A stretch of DNA of 39,607 nucleotides from Flavimaricola sp. (lineage in GTDB: Bacteria; Pseudomonadota; Alphaproteobacteria; Rhodobacterales; Rhodobacteraceae). Positions within the stretch are counted from its first letter, which is position 1. Each line of letters opens with the position of its first letter. Shown here one piece after another: positions 9,264 to 17,570 of this stretch. Under the pieces are notes generated by a model, which saw only the letters and a program-made list of their open reading frames with translations, made no database searches and was not told the origin of the DNA. The stretch spans positions 1 through 39,607 of the forward strand of contig JAHDDU010000023.1 of NCBI GenBank assembly GCA_020629175.1, in the 5' to 3' direction. A program made the translations under genes and the position numbers.

Positions 9264-10127
9264 ATGAAATTTGACACTCTTCAAGCCTTTGCATCTGGCG
9301 GAAAATCGGCACTCGCAAAGGGACCGGTCGCATTGATCCTGGCAGAAGATGACGTGGAAGTGGACAGCACGATCCGCCACCACATCGATGCGGGCTTTGC
9401 CAAGGTGGTGGTTTTTGGGGACGCAGACCTCCAAATCTCGCCGCCCCTCGCCAAACAGATTGTTCAAGTGGCGCATAGCATGTTGGCCGACAATGCCCTT
9501 GTTGATGCGATCAACACGGCCATCAAAATGGCGCCAGGTACGTGGTTCTACTACTGCTTTAACGCCGAATATCTATTCTACCCGTTTTGCGAACACCGAT
9601 CCGTCGGGGAAATGGTCCAGTTTATCGTCGAAGAGCGCAGAGAGGCTGTGTTGACCTACGTGGTCGATCTATATGCCAACGATCTCCACGTCCATCAGAA
9701 CGCAGTCTCCATAGACAATGCCCATCTCGACAGGTCCGGCTACTACGCGCTGGCGCGGGGGACCAAGGGCAATGGCGCAGCCGAACGTCAGCTAGACTTC
9801 TTTGGCGGTCTGAGGTGGCGGTTTGAGGAGCATGTGCCTGTGCCACGACGGCGGATTGATCGCGTCGCGCTGTTCAAGGCCAAGCCCGGGCTGGTATTTC
9901 AAGAGGATCACACGTTCAACGAAGCCGAATATAACACATTCGCCTGCCCATGGCACAATAGCCTGACGGCGGCCATCTGCTCGTTCCGAACGGCCAAGGC
10001 GCTAAAGCGTAACCCTGGCAGCACCTTCGATATCGACACCTTTATGTGGCACAATTCAACAGCGTTTGACTGGCACTCACAGCAGTTGCTGGATTTGGGG
10101 CTGATGGAACCGGGGCAGTGGTTCTAA
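9264..10127 (+). CDS. Glycosyltransferase family 2-like protein
   Basis: 287 residues, no signal peptide or membrane helix. The N-terminal part alternates short strands with acidic loops ([32 protein letters not shown]), consistent with a Rossmann-type GT-A nucleotide-sugar fold. Later blocks are rich in aromatic residues and His ([38 protein letters not shown]). I recall similar proteins annotated as family 2 glycosyltransferases in Rhodobacterales, but a canonical DxD is not obvious, so the enzymatic call is tentative. It is divergent from miaB and tail-to-tail with irr, four bases apart. Confidence 0.6.
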   Translation: MKFDTLQAFASGGKSALAKGPVALILAEDDVEVDSTIRHHIDAGFAKVVVFGDADLQISPPLAKQIVQVAHSMLADNALVDAINTAIKMAPGTWFYYCFNAEYLFYPFCEHRSVGEMVQFIVEERREAVLTYVVDLYANDLHVHQNAVSIDNAHLDRSGYYALARGTKGNGAAERQLDFFGGLRWRFEEHVPVPRRRIDRVALFKAKPGLVFQEDHTFNEAEYNTFACPWHNSLTAAICSFRTAKALKRNPGSTFDIDTFMWHNSTAFDWHSQQLLDLGLMEPGQWF

Positions 10128-10131
10128 GCAG

Positions 10132-10563
10132 TCAGGTGCGCCGCAACCGGATTACAACGTCCACCTTCGCCACTTCGGCCCCCTCGGGCGCGGCCGGCAG
10201 CTTGCGGATTTCAAGATCTGTCGCCGGTGCGTCAGTAAGGGCGCCTGTGTCTTCCCAGTAAAAGTGCGGATGATCAGACATGTTGGTGTCAAAGTAGCTC
10301 TTTGATCCATCGACAGTGATCTCGCGCATGAGACCTGCATCACAAAACGCGCGGAGCGTGTTGTAGACGGTGGCAAGTGACACCTTCTCATCGGCCTTGG
10401 ACGCCGCTGCAAAGAGGCTTTCCGCGGTCACATGACGATCCTGCCCGTCCCCAACCAAAAGCCGCGCCAAGCACACGCGTTGACGCGTCGGGCGCAAATC
10501 AGCGCTCGCCAGCCAATCGCAGCCACGTTCGGCGGCGGGATCTGTTTGCGTAACTTCAGTCAT
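10132..10563 (-). CDS. irr: Fur-family iron response regulator Irr
   Basis: 143 residues. The N-terminal winged helix (DLRPTRQRVCLARLL and KVSLATVYNTLRAFCDAGLM) is typical of the Fur superfamily, and the C-terminal part (FDTNMSDHPHFYWEDTGALTD) carries the His-rich metal/haem region of Irr. In alphaproteobacteria Irr coordinates iron uptake with haem supply. The linkage to fabA, transcribed divergently from about 10564-10705, is the usual arrangement in Rhodobacterales and supports the call over zinc or iron Fur. I did not find a clear iron-control element in the shared intergenic region. Confidence 0.9.
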   Translation of the reverse strand: MTEVTQTDPAAERGCDWLASADLRPTRQRVCLARLLVGDGQDRHVTAESLFAAASKADEKVSLATVYNTLRAFCDAGLMREITVDGSKSYFDTNMSDHPHFYWEDTGALTDAPATDLEIRKLPAAPEGAEVAKVDVVIRLRRT

Positions 10564-10705
10564 GACCTCATCAATATAGGCGGCTCATCGGCTTGATTTC
10601 AATGGGCAATGCGTAATGAACGTCGCCAATATACCCAGCCTTGCCCTTGTTCTGTGGCCGATGATACACCGTACTCCAGACCAAACACGAAAAAACAGGC
10701 CCCCA

Positions 10706-11215
10706 ATGACCCAATTTCCCACAACGTTCGACAAGGACGACCTCCTGAAATGCGCCCGTGGCGAGCTTTTTGGGCCGGGGAATGCGCAATTGCCCGCGCC
10801 ACCGATGCTGATGATGGACCGCATTACGGACATCTCGGGCGATGGCGGTGCACACGGTAAGGGACATGTGATCGCCGAGTTCGACATCACGCCTGACCTT
10901 TGGTTCTTTGACTGCCACTTTCCGGGCAATCCGATCATGCCGGGATGCCTCGGCCTTGATGGCCTTTGGCAGCTGACAGGATTCAACCTTGGCTGGCGCG
11001 GTTGGCAGGGGCGTGGATACGCGCTTGGTGTCGGTGAGGTGAAGCTGACCGGTATGGTGCGGCCAGATCGCAAGATGCTGACTTATAAGATCGACTTTAC
11101 CAAAGCGCTGCAGACCCGCCGCCTGACGATGGGTGTCGCCGATGGTATTGTTGAGGCCGATGGGGAGGTCATCTATCAGGTCAAAGACATGAAGGTCGCC
11201 CTGAGCGAAAGCTGA
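10706..11215 (+). CDS. fabA: 3-hydroxydecanoyl-ACP dehydratase/isomerase
   Basis: FabA dehydrates 3-hydroxyacyl-ACP and isomerises trans-2- to cis-3-decenoyl-ACP, the branch point of anaerobic-type unsaturated fatty acid synthesis. 169 residues. Catalytic His71 ([13 protein letters not shown]) and Asp85 ([10 protein letters not shown]) are both present. I use the ATG at 10706; the frame continues upstream to 10616 but the added residues are not family-like. Its stop overlaps the next start by one base (TGATG). It works with FabB and FabI encoded downstream in the same direction. Confidence 0.97.
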   Translation: MTQFPTTFDKDDLLKCARGELFGPGNAQLPAPPMLMMDRITDISGDGGAHGKGHVIAEFDITPDLWFFDCHFPGNPIMPGCLGLDGLWQLTGFNLGWRGWQGRGYALGVGEVKLTGMVRPDRKMLTYKIDFTKALQTRRLTMGVADGIVEADGEVIYQVKDMKVALSES

Positions 11216-11784
11216 TGGCAGCACGCGCCCTCCTTCGGCGCATCATCGCCGTAGCGGTAATGGCAACAGGTCTGGCCGCTTGTGATGGCCTTCAAAATGT
11301 TTCGATCCTTGAACCAGAAGCCAATGGCCTAACCTGCGTGTCCGAAACAATATGCCTCGAGCGGTTGAACGACCGCGCAGAGGCAGAGGCGCTCTACTCC
11401 GAAGCGGCCGACTTTGTCACCCGCCGCATCGCGCCATTTGAAACGCCACCGCGCGTCTTGTTTTGCCGGACAACTGACTGCTTTGCCCGGTTTTCAGGCG
11501 AAGGACCACGAGCCGTTAACCTCGGCACCTTTGGAATTGTCGTTGGGCCGCGGGGATGGATCAACTTCATTGTGCGCCACGAAATGATCCACCATGTGCA
11601 AAATGAACGCTTCGGCGTTTGGCGCGCCTCCCAAACCCTCCCGCAATGGTACGTCGAAGGGATGGCTTACGCGCTCAGCGATGATCCCAGGCGCCCTCTC
11701 CCCAGCCCCCGGATCGAGCAGTATCGCGCGCAGTTCGAGGCATGGATCGCCCAAGGCAACACCTGGCAAGTTCCTCCCGGCTAG
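11215..11784 (+). CDS. Lipoprotein with HExxH metalloprotease-like motif
   Basis: 189 residues. A signal peptide ends in lipobox LAAC (Cys23). HEMIH at 122-126 gives the two zinc-binding His and catalytic Glu of zincin peptidases, and Glu149 in WYVEGMAYALSDD is placed like the third (gluzincin) ligand. Four Cys (41, 47, 84, 89) may form disulfides. It is predicted to sit on the periplasmic side of a membrane as a small metallopeptidase or a relic of one. I do not recognise a named family. It is translationally coupled to fabA, an unexpected partner, and followed by an orphan permease. Confidence 0.8.
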   Translation: MAARALLRRIIAVAVMATGLAACDGLQNVSILEPEANGLTCVSETICLERLNDRAEAEALYSEAADFVTRRIAPFETPPRVLFCRTTDCFARFSGEGPRAVNLGTFGIVVGPRGWINFIVRHEMIHHVQNERFGVWRASQTLPQWYVEGMAYALSDDPRRPLPSPRIEQYRAQFEAWIAQGNTWQVPPG

Positions 11785-11809
11785 TCGAAAAACGCAAAGG
11801 ACGGAAAAC

Positions 11810-12595
11810 TTGCCCAAACCACGCCTCATGGACCACGTGATCTTGTGCTTTGGCGTCTTGGTCATGGTCTTGCCTGTTGCGTTTCTGGTGTGGCGTTTTG
11901 GGACCAGCGGCACACCCGAAGATCTGATGGCGTTAATGAAAACGCTCTGGACCGACGGATTTGGCCGGATGAGCATCGGTGCAGGTGACATGTTCTGGAA
12001 CTCGCTGATCCTGGCGCTTGGCCTTGCACTCTTCAAAACCGCTGTTTCTCTGCTCGCCGCTTATGCGCTGGTGTTTTTTCAACTGCGCGGGGCCATGTTC
12101 ATTTACAGCGCGATCTTGCTGACATTGTTCTTTCCCATCGAGTCGCGATTGATCCCCACATTCCTCGTGACCAGCCAGCTAAGCCTCCTCAATTCGCACG
12201 CGGGAATGATCCTGCCCGTTGCAGCGAGCGGTTTGGGCGTTTTGATCTTTCGGCAATATATGCTGCAATTGCCACCAGACGTGATCGAAGCGGCCCGGAT
12301 CGACGGAGCGGGTCCGCTGCGCGTCTTGCTCGATTTCGTGATCCCCTTGTCGGCGCCAATGATGGCCGCCCTGTTTGCAATCCTCTTTGTGCTCGGTTGG
12401 CACCAGTACGTTTGGCCAATCATGATCACGACGACGAGCACTGCACACACAACGCTCATGGGCGGCATGGCAAATGCTGGATTTGCCGGGCCCGGTGGGC
12501 TTGGCCTCGCCCTCCTCGCTCTGATCCCGCCCTGCATCGTCGTGCTGGTATTGCAACGATGGCTCATGCGGGGGCTCACAAACGGCATTCACTAG
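11810..12595 (+). CDS. Orphan UgpE/MalG-type ABC transporter permease
   Basis: 261 residues, about six membrane helices. The EAA loop EAARIDGAGPLRVLLDFVIP, through which permeases contact their ATPase, is intact. The text resembles E. coli UgpE (glycerol-3-phosphate permease) over most of its length, including FRQYMLQLPPDVIEAARIDG and GWHQYVWPIMITT. I chose the TTG at 11810, eight bases after AAAGGA; an ATG at 11828 lacks a site. No second permease, ATPase or binding protein is encoded nearby, so partners must be elsewhere or the gene is a remnant. It lies between fabA and fabB. Confidence 0.85.
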   Translation: MPKPRLMDHVILCFGVLVMVLPVAFLVWRFGTSGTPEDLMALMKTLWTDGFGRMSIGAGDMFWNSLILALGLALFKTAVSLLAAYALVFFQLRGAMFIYSAILLTLFFPIESRLIPTFLVTSQLSLLNSHAGMILPVAASGLGVLIFRQYMLQLPPDVIEAARIDGAGPLRVLLDFVIPLSAPMMAALFAILFVLGWHQYVWPIMITTTSTAHTTLMGGMANAGFAGPGGLGLALLALIPPCIVVLVLQRWLMRGLTNGIH

Positions 12596-12660
12596 CAGGC
12601 CCTTGCACCCCGGTTGCAGCACATCCTACATAGGAGCCGCAAGGTTAGAGGAGTGCGCCA

Positions 12661-13890
12661 ATGCGCCGTGTCGTCGTCACCGGGTTGGGCATTGTCTCAC
12701 CCATCGGAAATTCCGCCGCTGAGGTTACTGCCGCGCTCAAAGCTGGCACATCCGGCGTTGTCGCCAGCGAGGAAATGGCCGAGCACGGGTTTCGAAGCCA
12801 GATCGCGGGCACGCTCAAGATCGACATCACCGAGCATGTGGACAAGCGTCGCCTGCGATTTATGGGGCCGGGTGCTGCCTATGCGCACATCGCCATGGAA
12901 CAGGCCATCGCGGACGCAGGCCTGACAGAGGCCGAGGTGATCAACGAGCGCACCGGCCTCGTTGCGGGCTCAGGTGGCCCATCGACCTCCGCCATGCTGA
13001 CCGCTCATCAATCGGTTCTGAAAACCGAAGCCACCAAGCGGATCGGACCGTTTGCAGTGCCAAAGTGCATGTCCTCCACGATCTCAGCCAATCTCTCGAC
13101 GGCCTTCCAGATCAAGGGCATCAACTATTCGATTACTTCAGCGTGTTCGACCTCTCTACATTGTATCGGCAATGCGGCAGAGCAGATCATGATGGGCAAG
13201 CAGGACGTTATGTTCGCCGGCGGCGGTGAAGAGCTTGATTGGACCCTTTCCTGCCTCTTTGACGCAATGGGCGCCATGAGCAGCAAATACAACGACACAC
13301 CCACCCGCGCCTCTCGCGCGTTTGACGCAGACCGCGACGGCTTTGTCATCGCAGGTGGCGGCGGCATGGTCGTGCTCGAAGATCTCGAACACGCCAAGGC
13401 GCGTGGCGCAAAGATTTACGCCGAGGTTACGGGCCTTGGGGCGACATCCGATGGTGCCGATATGGTCGCCCCATCCGGTGAAGGCGGCGAGCGAGCGATG
13501 CGTCTGGCGTTGCAAACCATCCCAGAGGGCCGAAAGGTCAGCTACATCAACGCGCACGGCACCTCGACACCCGTGGGCGACGTCGGCGAAGTCGAAGCCG
13601 TCCGCCGCGTCTTTGGCGAAGGGTCCACACCGCCCATCAGCTCGACCAAATCCATGACCGGTCACTCCCAAGGGGCCACCGGCGCACAAGAGGCGATCTA
13701 CTGCCTGCTGATGTTGGAGAATGATTTCATCGCCCCGTCGATCAACGTCGAAACGCTCGACCCTGCCCTGAACCCCGCTGAAATTGTAACATCTCTGGTC
13801 GAAAACGCGGGTCTCGACACCGTTATGACCAACAGCTTTGGCTTTGGCGGCACGAACGGCTCGATGCTGCTGAGCAAGTTTCGAGGGTAA
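12661..13890 (+). CDS. fabB: Beta-ketoacyl-ACP synthase I
   Basis: FabB elongates acyl-ACP, including the cis-unsaturated intermediates delivered by FabA. 409 residues. The Cys-His-His triad is Cys162 ([10 protein letters not shown]), His299 ([12 protein letters not shown]) and His335 ([12 protein letters not shown]), close to the E. coli FabB spacing. The conserved end [11 protein letters not shown] is present. A GAGG site precedes the ATG. In Rhodobacterales fabA and fabB are commonly adjacent; here two unrelated genes lie between them. Confidence 0.97.
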   Translation: MRRVVVTGLGIVSPIGNSAAEVTAALKAGTSGVVASEEMAEHGFRSQIAGTLKIDITEHVDKRRLRFMGPGAAYAHIAMEQAIADAGLTEAEVINERTGLVAGSGGPSTSAMLTAHQSVLKTEATKRIGPFAVPKCMSSTISANLSTAFQIKGINYSITSACSTSLHCIGNAAEQIMMGKQDVMFAGGGEELDWTLSCLFDAMGAMSSKYNDTPTRASRAFDADRDGFVIAGGGGMVVLEDLEHAKARGAKIYAEVTGLGATSDGADMVAPSGEGGERAMRLALQTIPEGRKVSYINAHGTSTPVGDVGEVEAVRRVFGEGSTPPISSTKSMTGHSQGATGAQEAIYCLLMLENDFIAPSINVETLDPALNPAEIVTSLVENAGLDTVMTNSFGFGGTNGSMLLSKFRG

Positions 13891-13896
13891 CCCCTT

Positions 13897-14325
13897 TTGG
13901 CCGAAGTGACGCAGCAGACTGGCCAATGCGCCTGTGGTGCGATCACGTTCAGCGTGCGTGCCCCCAAAACCTATGGGGCCTGTCACTGTACGATGTGCCG
14001 TCGGTGGACGGGCGGTATCTGGATGGGTGTCGTCTGTGATGAGGTGTCCGAGATGTCCGGCACAGTCCGCGAATGGACGTCGTCGCGGATCGGTAGCCGC
14101 GGGTACTGCGGTGACTGCGGCTCCTCCATTTGGCACAAGCCTCGGCACAGCGCAAAATACACCTTTGGTCAGGGTCTGTTCGACGATCAAAAAGGCTGGA
14201 CCCTCACCCGCGAAATTTTTGCCGATGATCAGCCTTCACATTATGCGCTCGCAGACACCGGTCAAAAAGCATTCACAGCATGGGGCACCCTTGTCGCGCT
14301 CCTTACCGGGCGGTTGCCGCGCTGA
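13897..14325 (+). CDS. GFA/CENP-V-type zinc protein
   Basis: 142 residues of the glutathione-dependent formaldehyde-activating-enzyme (GFA) fold. Zinc ligands are visible: Cys11 and Cys13 (QCACGAI), Cys29, Cys31 and Cys34 (CHCTMC), Cys71 and Cys74 (CGDCG). Members of this large family have varied or unknown roles, so formaldehyde chemistry should not be assumed. The start is a TTG at 13897 six bases after the fabB stop, using the GAGGG at the end of fabB. It lies between fabB and fabI in the same orientation and is probably cotranscribed. Confidence 0.88.
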   Translation: MAEVTQQTGQCACGAITFSVRAPKTYGACHCTMCRRWTGGIWMGVVCDEVSEMSGTVREWTSSRIGSRGYCGDCGSSIWHKPRHSAKYTFGQGLFDDQKGWTLTREIFADDQPSHYALADTGQKAFTAWGTLVALLTGRLPR

Positions 14326-14390
14326 GGCCAACGCTTGACGTGCCTCTGGAAACGCGCCACTCAACCTCAAATCAAACGAGAGCCAGATCA

Positions 14391-15179
14391 ATGACCATTT
14401 CGATGACAGGAAAACGCGGCCTCATTATGGGCGTTGCCAACGACCGTTCGATTGCTTGGGGGATCGCCCGCGCGATGCATGAGGCCGGTGCAGAACTGGC
14501 ATTCAGCTATCAAGGCGAGGCTTTTGGCAGGCGGCTGGAGCCATTGGCTGCCTCTGTCGGGTCTGACATGATGGTGGATGTGGACGTCACGGATGATGCG
14601 AGCATGGATGCCGCATTTGCCATGCTCAAGGAGCGCTGGGGCACGATTGATTTCGTTGTCCACGCCATCGCCTACTCGGACAAGAATGAGCTGACAGGCC
14701 GGATCAGCGATACCTCGCGCGACAACTTCAAGAACTCAATGGCGATCTCGTGCTACAGTTTGATTGATGTGGCCAAGCGGGCCTCGGCGCTGATGCCCAA
14801 TGGGGGCACCATTCTGACACTGACGTATCAGGGGTCAAACCGCGTGACACCGTTCTACAACGTGATGGGCGTGGCCAAGGCGGCTTTGGAGAGCGCCACG
14901 CGCTATCTGGCTAACGATCTTGGCCCAGACGGTATACGGGTCAATGCCATCTCACCCGGTCCGATGAAAACGCTGGCAGGGGCCGCCATTGGAGGGGCGC
15001 GCAAAACCTTTAAGCATACAGATGCAAATGCGCCCTTGAGGTCCAACGCGACGCTGGAGGCTGTTGGCGGCACGGCGGTCTATCTTGCCTCAGACGCGGG
15101 AGCCTGTACGACTGGTGAAATCATCCGTGTTGATGGCGGTTACCATGTTCTGGGAATGCCACAAAGCGACAACCTTTAA
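14391..15179 (+). CDS. fabI: Enoyl-ACP reductase (NADH)
   Basis: FabI reduces trans-2-enoyl-ACP in the last step of each elongation cycle. 262 residues of the short-chain dehydrogenase fold. The cofactor motif is GVANDRSIAWGIA, typical of FabI, and the catalytic pair is Tyr156 and Lys163 (FYNVMGVAKAAL), with Tyr146 as second tyrosine. I use the ATG at 14391; an upstream in-frame extension overlaps the GFA gene. The reading frame ends inside the loop of a 10-bp terminator-like hairpin. Confidence 0.97.
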   Translation: MTISMTGKRGLIMGVANDRSIAWGIARAMHEAGAELAFSYQGEAFGRRLEPLAASVGSDMMVDVDVTDDASMDAAFAMLKERWGTIDFVVHAIAYSDKNELTGRISDTSRDNFKNSMAISCYSLIDVAKRASALMPNGGTILTLTYQGSNRVTPFYNVMGVAKAALESATRYLANDLGPDGIRVNAISPGPMKTLAGAAIGGARKTFKHTDANAPLRSNATLEAVGGTAVYLASDAGACTTGEIIRVDGGYHVLGMPQSDNL

Positions 15180-15190
15180 CAGGTTGTCGC
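15166..15190 (+). terminator. Terminator-like hairpin enclosing the fabI stop codon
   Basis: A perfect 10-bp stem, GCGACAACCT (15166-15175) with AGGTTGTCGC (15181-15190), has the five-base loop TTAAC that contains the TAA stop of fabI. Only CTT follows, so there is no proper T-tract. Confidence 0.65.
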
Positions 15191-15505
15191 CTTGGCAAAT
15201 CACTCGTCCATACATTGTGGAGGCGTCGCGACAGGCAACTTGGTACATACTGACGGGTACAAACCGAGACACTCAACACACAACCAAAACACTCGGTAAC
15301 AGGGCGCCATTCAAACACTCACAGCGCCTCCACACACTCAATATATTAGCAGTATTAAACAATCATTAGGGAAACTTTATGAAGAAGTTCCCCCGCATTT
15401 TTATAAACAAACCCCCAACCAACAGGGCCCAGTTTCTGACAGAGAGACAATAGGCCAAAGTCTTGCCACAATTGGGAAGCCGACGTCGCGTAAGCTCCTT
15501 TTGTC
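15191..15505. other. Gene-poor intergenic stretch between fabI and the FKBP gene
   Basis: About 315 bases, visibly richer in A and C on the plus strand than the flanking genes (many CACACAA and AAAC runs). It contains a direct repeat GGTACA (15242 and 15256), a long-range 6-bp inverted repeat ACCGAG/CTCGGT near 15264-15296, a TATATT near 15345 and a possible 24-codon open frame at 15379. I find no tRNA, no known riboswitch and no insertion-sequence end. It may carry a small RNA or leader. Confidence 0.5.
15379..15453 (+). CDS. Possible 24-residue small protein
   Basis: ATG to TAG, 24 residues, beginning MKKFPRIFINKPPTNRAQF. An AGGGA lies nine bases before the ATG, and the upstream 40 bases are A+T-rich (TATATT near 15345). 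The peptide is basic with no membrane segment. Support is the ribosome-binding site and the position in an otherwise empty stretch; there is no homology I can name. It may be chance. Confidence 0.3.
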   Translation: MKKFPRIFINKPPTNRAQFLTERQ

Positions 15506-15940
15506 TCAGCTTGACCTGACGCTCACGATCTCAAAATCGAATCGCAGGTCCTTGCCCGCCAGTGGGTGATTAGCATCGACCAACACAGTCTCGTCGGTCA
15601 CATCAATCACCTGCATCAGCAGAACCTGTCCATCCTGCGTTTGCATTTGAAGCTGTCCGCCGGGCTGCAAAGGAATGTGATCGGGGATCATACTGCGCGC
15701 CAACTCTTTGCGCCCGCCTTCGATCACGTCGCCGTACGCCTGCGCGCAAGGAATATCGACGATCTTCTTTTCGCCCACGGCCATTCCGATAAGGGCCGCG
15801 TCTAATCCTGGGATCACATGGCCCACACCGACTTGGAACTCTAACGGGTCTTTGCCAGCTGAACTGTCAAATACAGTCCCGTCAGTCAGCGTGCCGGTGT
15901 AGTGGATTTGGACGGTGTCGCCCTTTTTGATGTTGGCCAT
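15506..15940 (-). CDS. FKBP-type peptidyl-prolyl cis-trans isomerase, SlyD-like
   Basis: 144 residues. The FKBP fold is split by an insert (about 66-122) as in SlyD: the N-terminal part has VQIHYTGTLTDGTVFDSS and VIPGLDAALIGMAVGEKK, and the return strand is HPLAGKDLRFDFEIVSV. No signal peptide, so it is cytoplasmic. It catalyses prolyl isomerisation and acts as a folding helper. Unlike E. coli SlyD it lacks a His/Cys-rich metal-binding tail. It diverges from the haloacid dehalogenase-like gene, with a 98-base gap. Confidence 0.93.
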   Translation of the reverse strand: MANIKKGDTVQIHYTGTLTDGTVFDSSAGKDPLEFQVGVGHVIPGLDAALIGMAVGEKKIVDIPCAQAYGDVIEGGRKELARSMIPDHIPLQPGGQLQMQTQDGQVLLMQVIDVTDETVLVDANHPLAGKDLRFDFEIVSVRSS

Positions 15941-16038
15941 GATCGTCTCACTTTCATTTCGCGGGTCATGGCGCGCATATCAGGCTGGCGTCCGAGGCAC
16001 AAACCAAGCATCTTTCAAAGACGCAGCAAGGAGCCGGA

Positions 16039-16716
16039 ATGCCCATCACGACATGTATCTTTGACGCTTACGGCACACTTTTCGATGTGAACGCAGCCGC
16101 GCGCACCGCGGCAGCAGAGCCCGAGTTTTCACATCTGGCTGACGTTTGGCCGCAGATCGCACGGGATTGGCGATTGAAACAATTGCAATACACGTGGCTC
16201 CGCGCGGTGGCGGGACGGCATTGCGATTTTTGGCAAGTGACCTGCGATGGCCTCGACTGGGCGCTTGAGGCTGCCGGGATTGATGATGCGACCACGCGAG
16301 AACGGCTTCTCGCCCTGTACCGAGAGTTGGCCGCCTATCCTGAAGTGCGTCCAATGCTTGATGATCTGCGGGCCAAGGGTATGAAACTTGGAATCTTGTC
16401 CAATGGAGCGCCGGACATGCTCGAAGCCGCTGTGTCTTCTGCGGGTTTGACAGATGTGCTGGATGCAGTGTTGTCGGTCGAGGACGTTCAAGTCTTCAAA
16501 CCACATGATAAGGTCTACGATCTGGTGGGCGAAAGGTTTGCCTGCGCGCGGGAGGACGTTCTTTTTGTGTCCTCCAACGGCTGGGATGCGGCAGGGGCTG
16601 CTGGCTACGGTTTTGAGACGGTCTGGGTCAATCGTGCCGGCGAACCCGTTGATCGCCTATACGCCCGTCCGCATCACATCCTGCGCGATCTTCGTCCCCT
16701 GCCGGAGTTGATCTGA
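16039..16716 (+). CDS. HAD-superfamily haloacid dehalogenase type II
   Basis: 225 residues. The nucleophile is Asp9 in FDAYGTLFD, the exact motif I of L-2-haloacid dehalogenases; motif II is SNGAP, and the Lys of VFKPHDKVYDL and the block SSNGWDAAGA follow. The family replaces halogen by hydroxyl on 2-haloacids such as chloroacetate, giving inverted 2-hydroxy acids; some members act on other small acids. An AGGAG site precedes the ATG. Its stop overlaps the ATG of the next gene by one base. Confidence 0.88.
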   Translation: MPITTCIFDAYGTLFDVNAAARTAAAEPEFSHLADVWPQIARDWRLKQLQYTWLRAVAGRHCDFWQVTCDGLDWALEAAGIDDATTRERLLALYRELAAYPEVRPMLDDLRAKGMKLGILSNGAPDMLEAAVSSAGLTDVLDAVLSVEDVQVFKPHDKVYDLVGERFACAREDVLFVSSNGWDAAGAAGYGFETVWVNRAGEPVDRLYARPHHILRDLRPLPELI

Positions 16717-17537
16717 TGCCTATATTTCGCGCCACCGATGGCGCAACTCTGCACTACGAGGATGACGGCGAAGGCGCGCCGCTTATTTGCCTGGCAGGGC
16801 TGACGCGGAACGCGCAAGACTTTCAGCATGTTCTTCCACATCTGAAGGGACGGATCATTCGGCCTGACTATCGCGGGCGCGGACGGTCTGAATGGACCGG
16901 CGCAGCAACGTATACCATCCCGACCGAGGCTCAGGATGTCCTTGCGCTGATGGATCATCTCGGGCTTGAGAAGGCCGCCATTCTGGGCACCTCTCGCGGC
17001 GGGCTCATCGCGATGGTTCTCGCTGCGACGGCCAAGGACAGGCTCGTCGGTGTCGCGCTGAATGATATCGGCCCTGAGATTGCGCAAACGGGCCTTGACG
17101 TCATCATGGGCTACGTCGGGCGACGCCCCGCACAAAAAACATACACCGAAGCCGCCACTTGCCGGGCCAAGGCATGGTCTCACTTTGAAGGTGTGCCCCG
17201 AGAGCGTTGGCTTGCCGAAGTCTCGGCGCACTATGTCGAAACGCCTGATGGCCTGGATTTGCGATATGATCCTGCACTGCGCGACGCGGTGATCGCCGCA
17301 GGCGCGCAACCTGCGCCGGACCTTTGGCCACTGTTTGACGCGTTGGACGGCCTCCCCCTCGCATTGATCCGAGGGGCGAATTCAGACCTGCTGTCTTTGG
17401 ACACCGCGGCCGAGATGCAACGGCGGCGCCCCGACATGCTCTTTGCCGATGTTCCGGGCCGTGGTCATGTGCCGTTTCTGGATGAGCCCCAGTCTTTGTC
17501 TGTGCTGGCGGCGTGGCAGGCGATGCTTGGCGTTTGA
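16716..17537 (+). CDS. Alpha/beta hydrolase
   Basis: 273 residues, alpha/beta-hydrolase fold without a signal peptide. The nucleophile elbow is GTSRGG (Ser93), the early block DYRGRGRSEW marks the oxyanion side, and a late His lies in VPGRGHVPFLDEP. The substrate cannot be read from sequence. It is coupled to the upstream dehalogenase-like gene and 33 bases before the threonine dehydratase, so all three are probably one operon. Confidence 0.85.
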   Translation: MPIFRATDGATLHYEDDGEGAPLICLAGLTRNAQDFQHVLPHLKGRIIRPDYRGRGRSEWTGAATYTIPTEAQDVLALMDHLGLEKAAILGTSRGGLIAMVLAATAKDRLVGVALNDIGPEIAQTGLDVIMGYVGRRPAQKTYTEAATCRAKAWSHFEGVPRERWLAEVSAHYVETPDGLDLRYDPALRDAVIAAGAQPAPDLWPLFDALDGLPLALIRGANSDLLSLDTAAEMQRRRPDMLFADVPGRGHVPFLDEPQSLSVLAAWQAMLGV

Positions 17538-17570
17538 CACGCCGGACGTTCCACCCCAAACCTTTCTGCT

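Noticed and set aside
7870..9264. 464-codon plus-strand open frame
   Set aside because: Antisense to miaB, which has all six cluster cysteines. Its length is a by-product of high-GC codon use.
10564..10705. Irr-binding iron-control element between irr and fabA
   Set aside because: No clear TTTAGAA/TTCTAAA-type inverted repeat is visible in the shared intergenic region.
13156..14190. 344-codon minus-strand open frame
   Set aside because: Antisense to fabB and the GFA gene; the product is Gly/Ala/Arg-rich with no domain.
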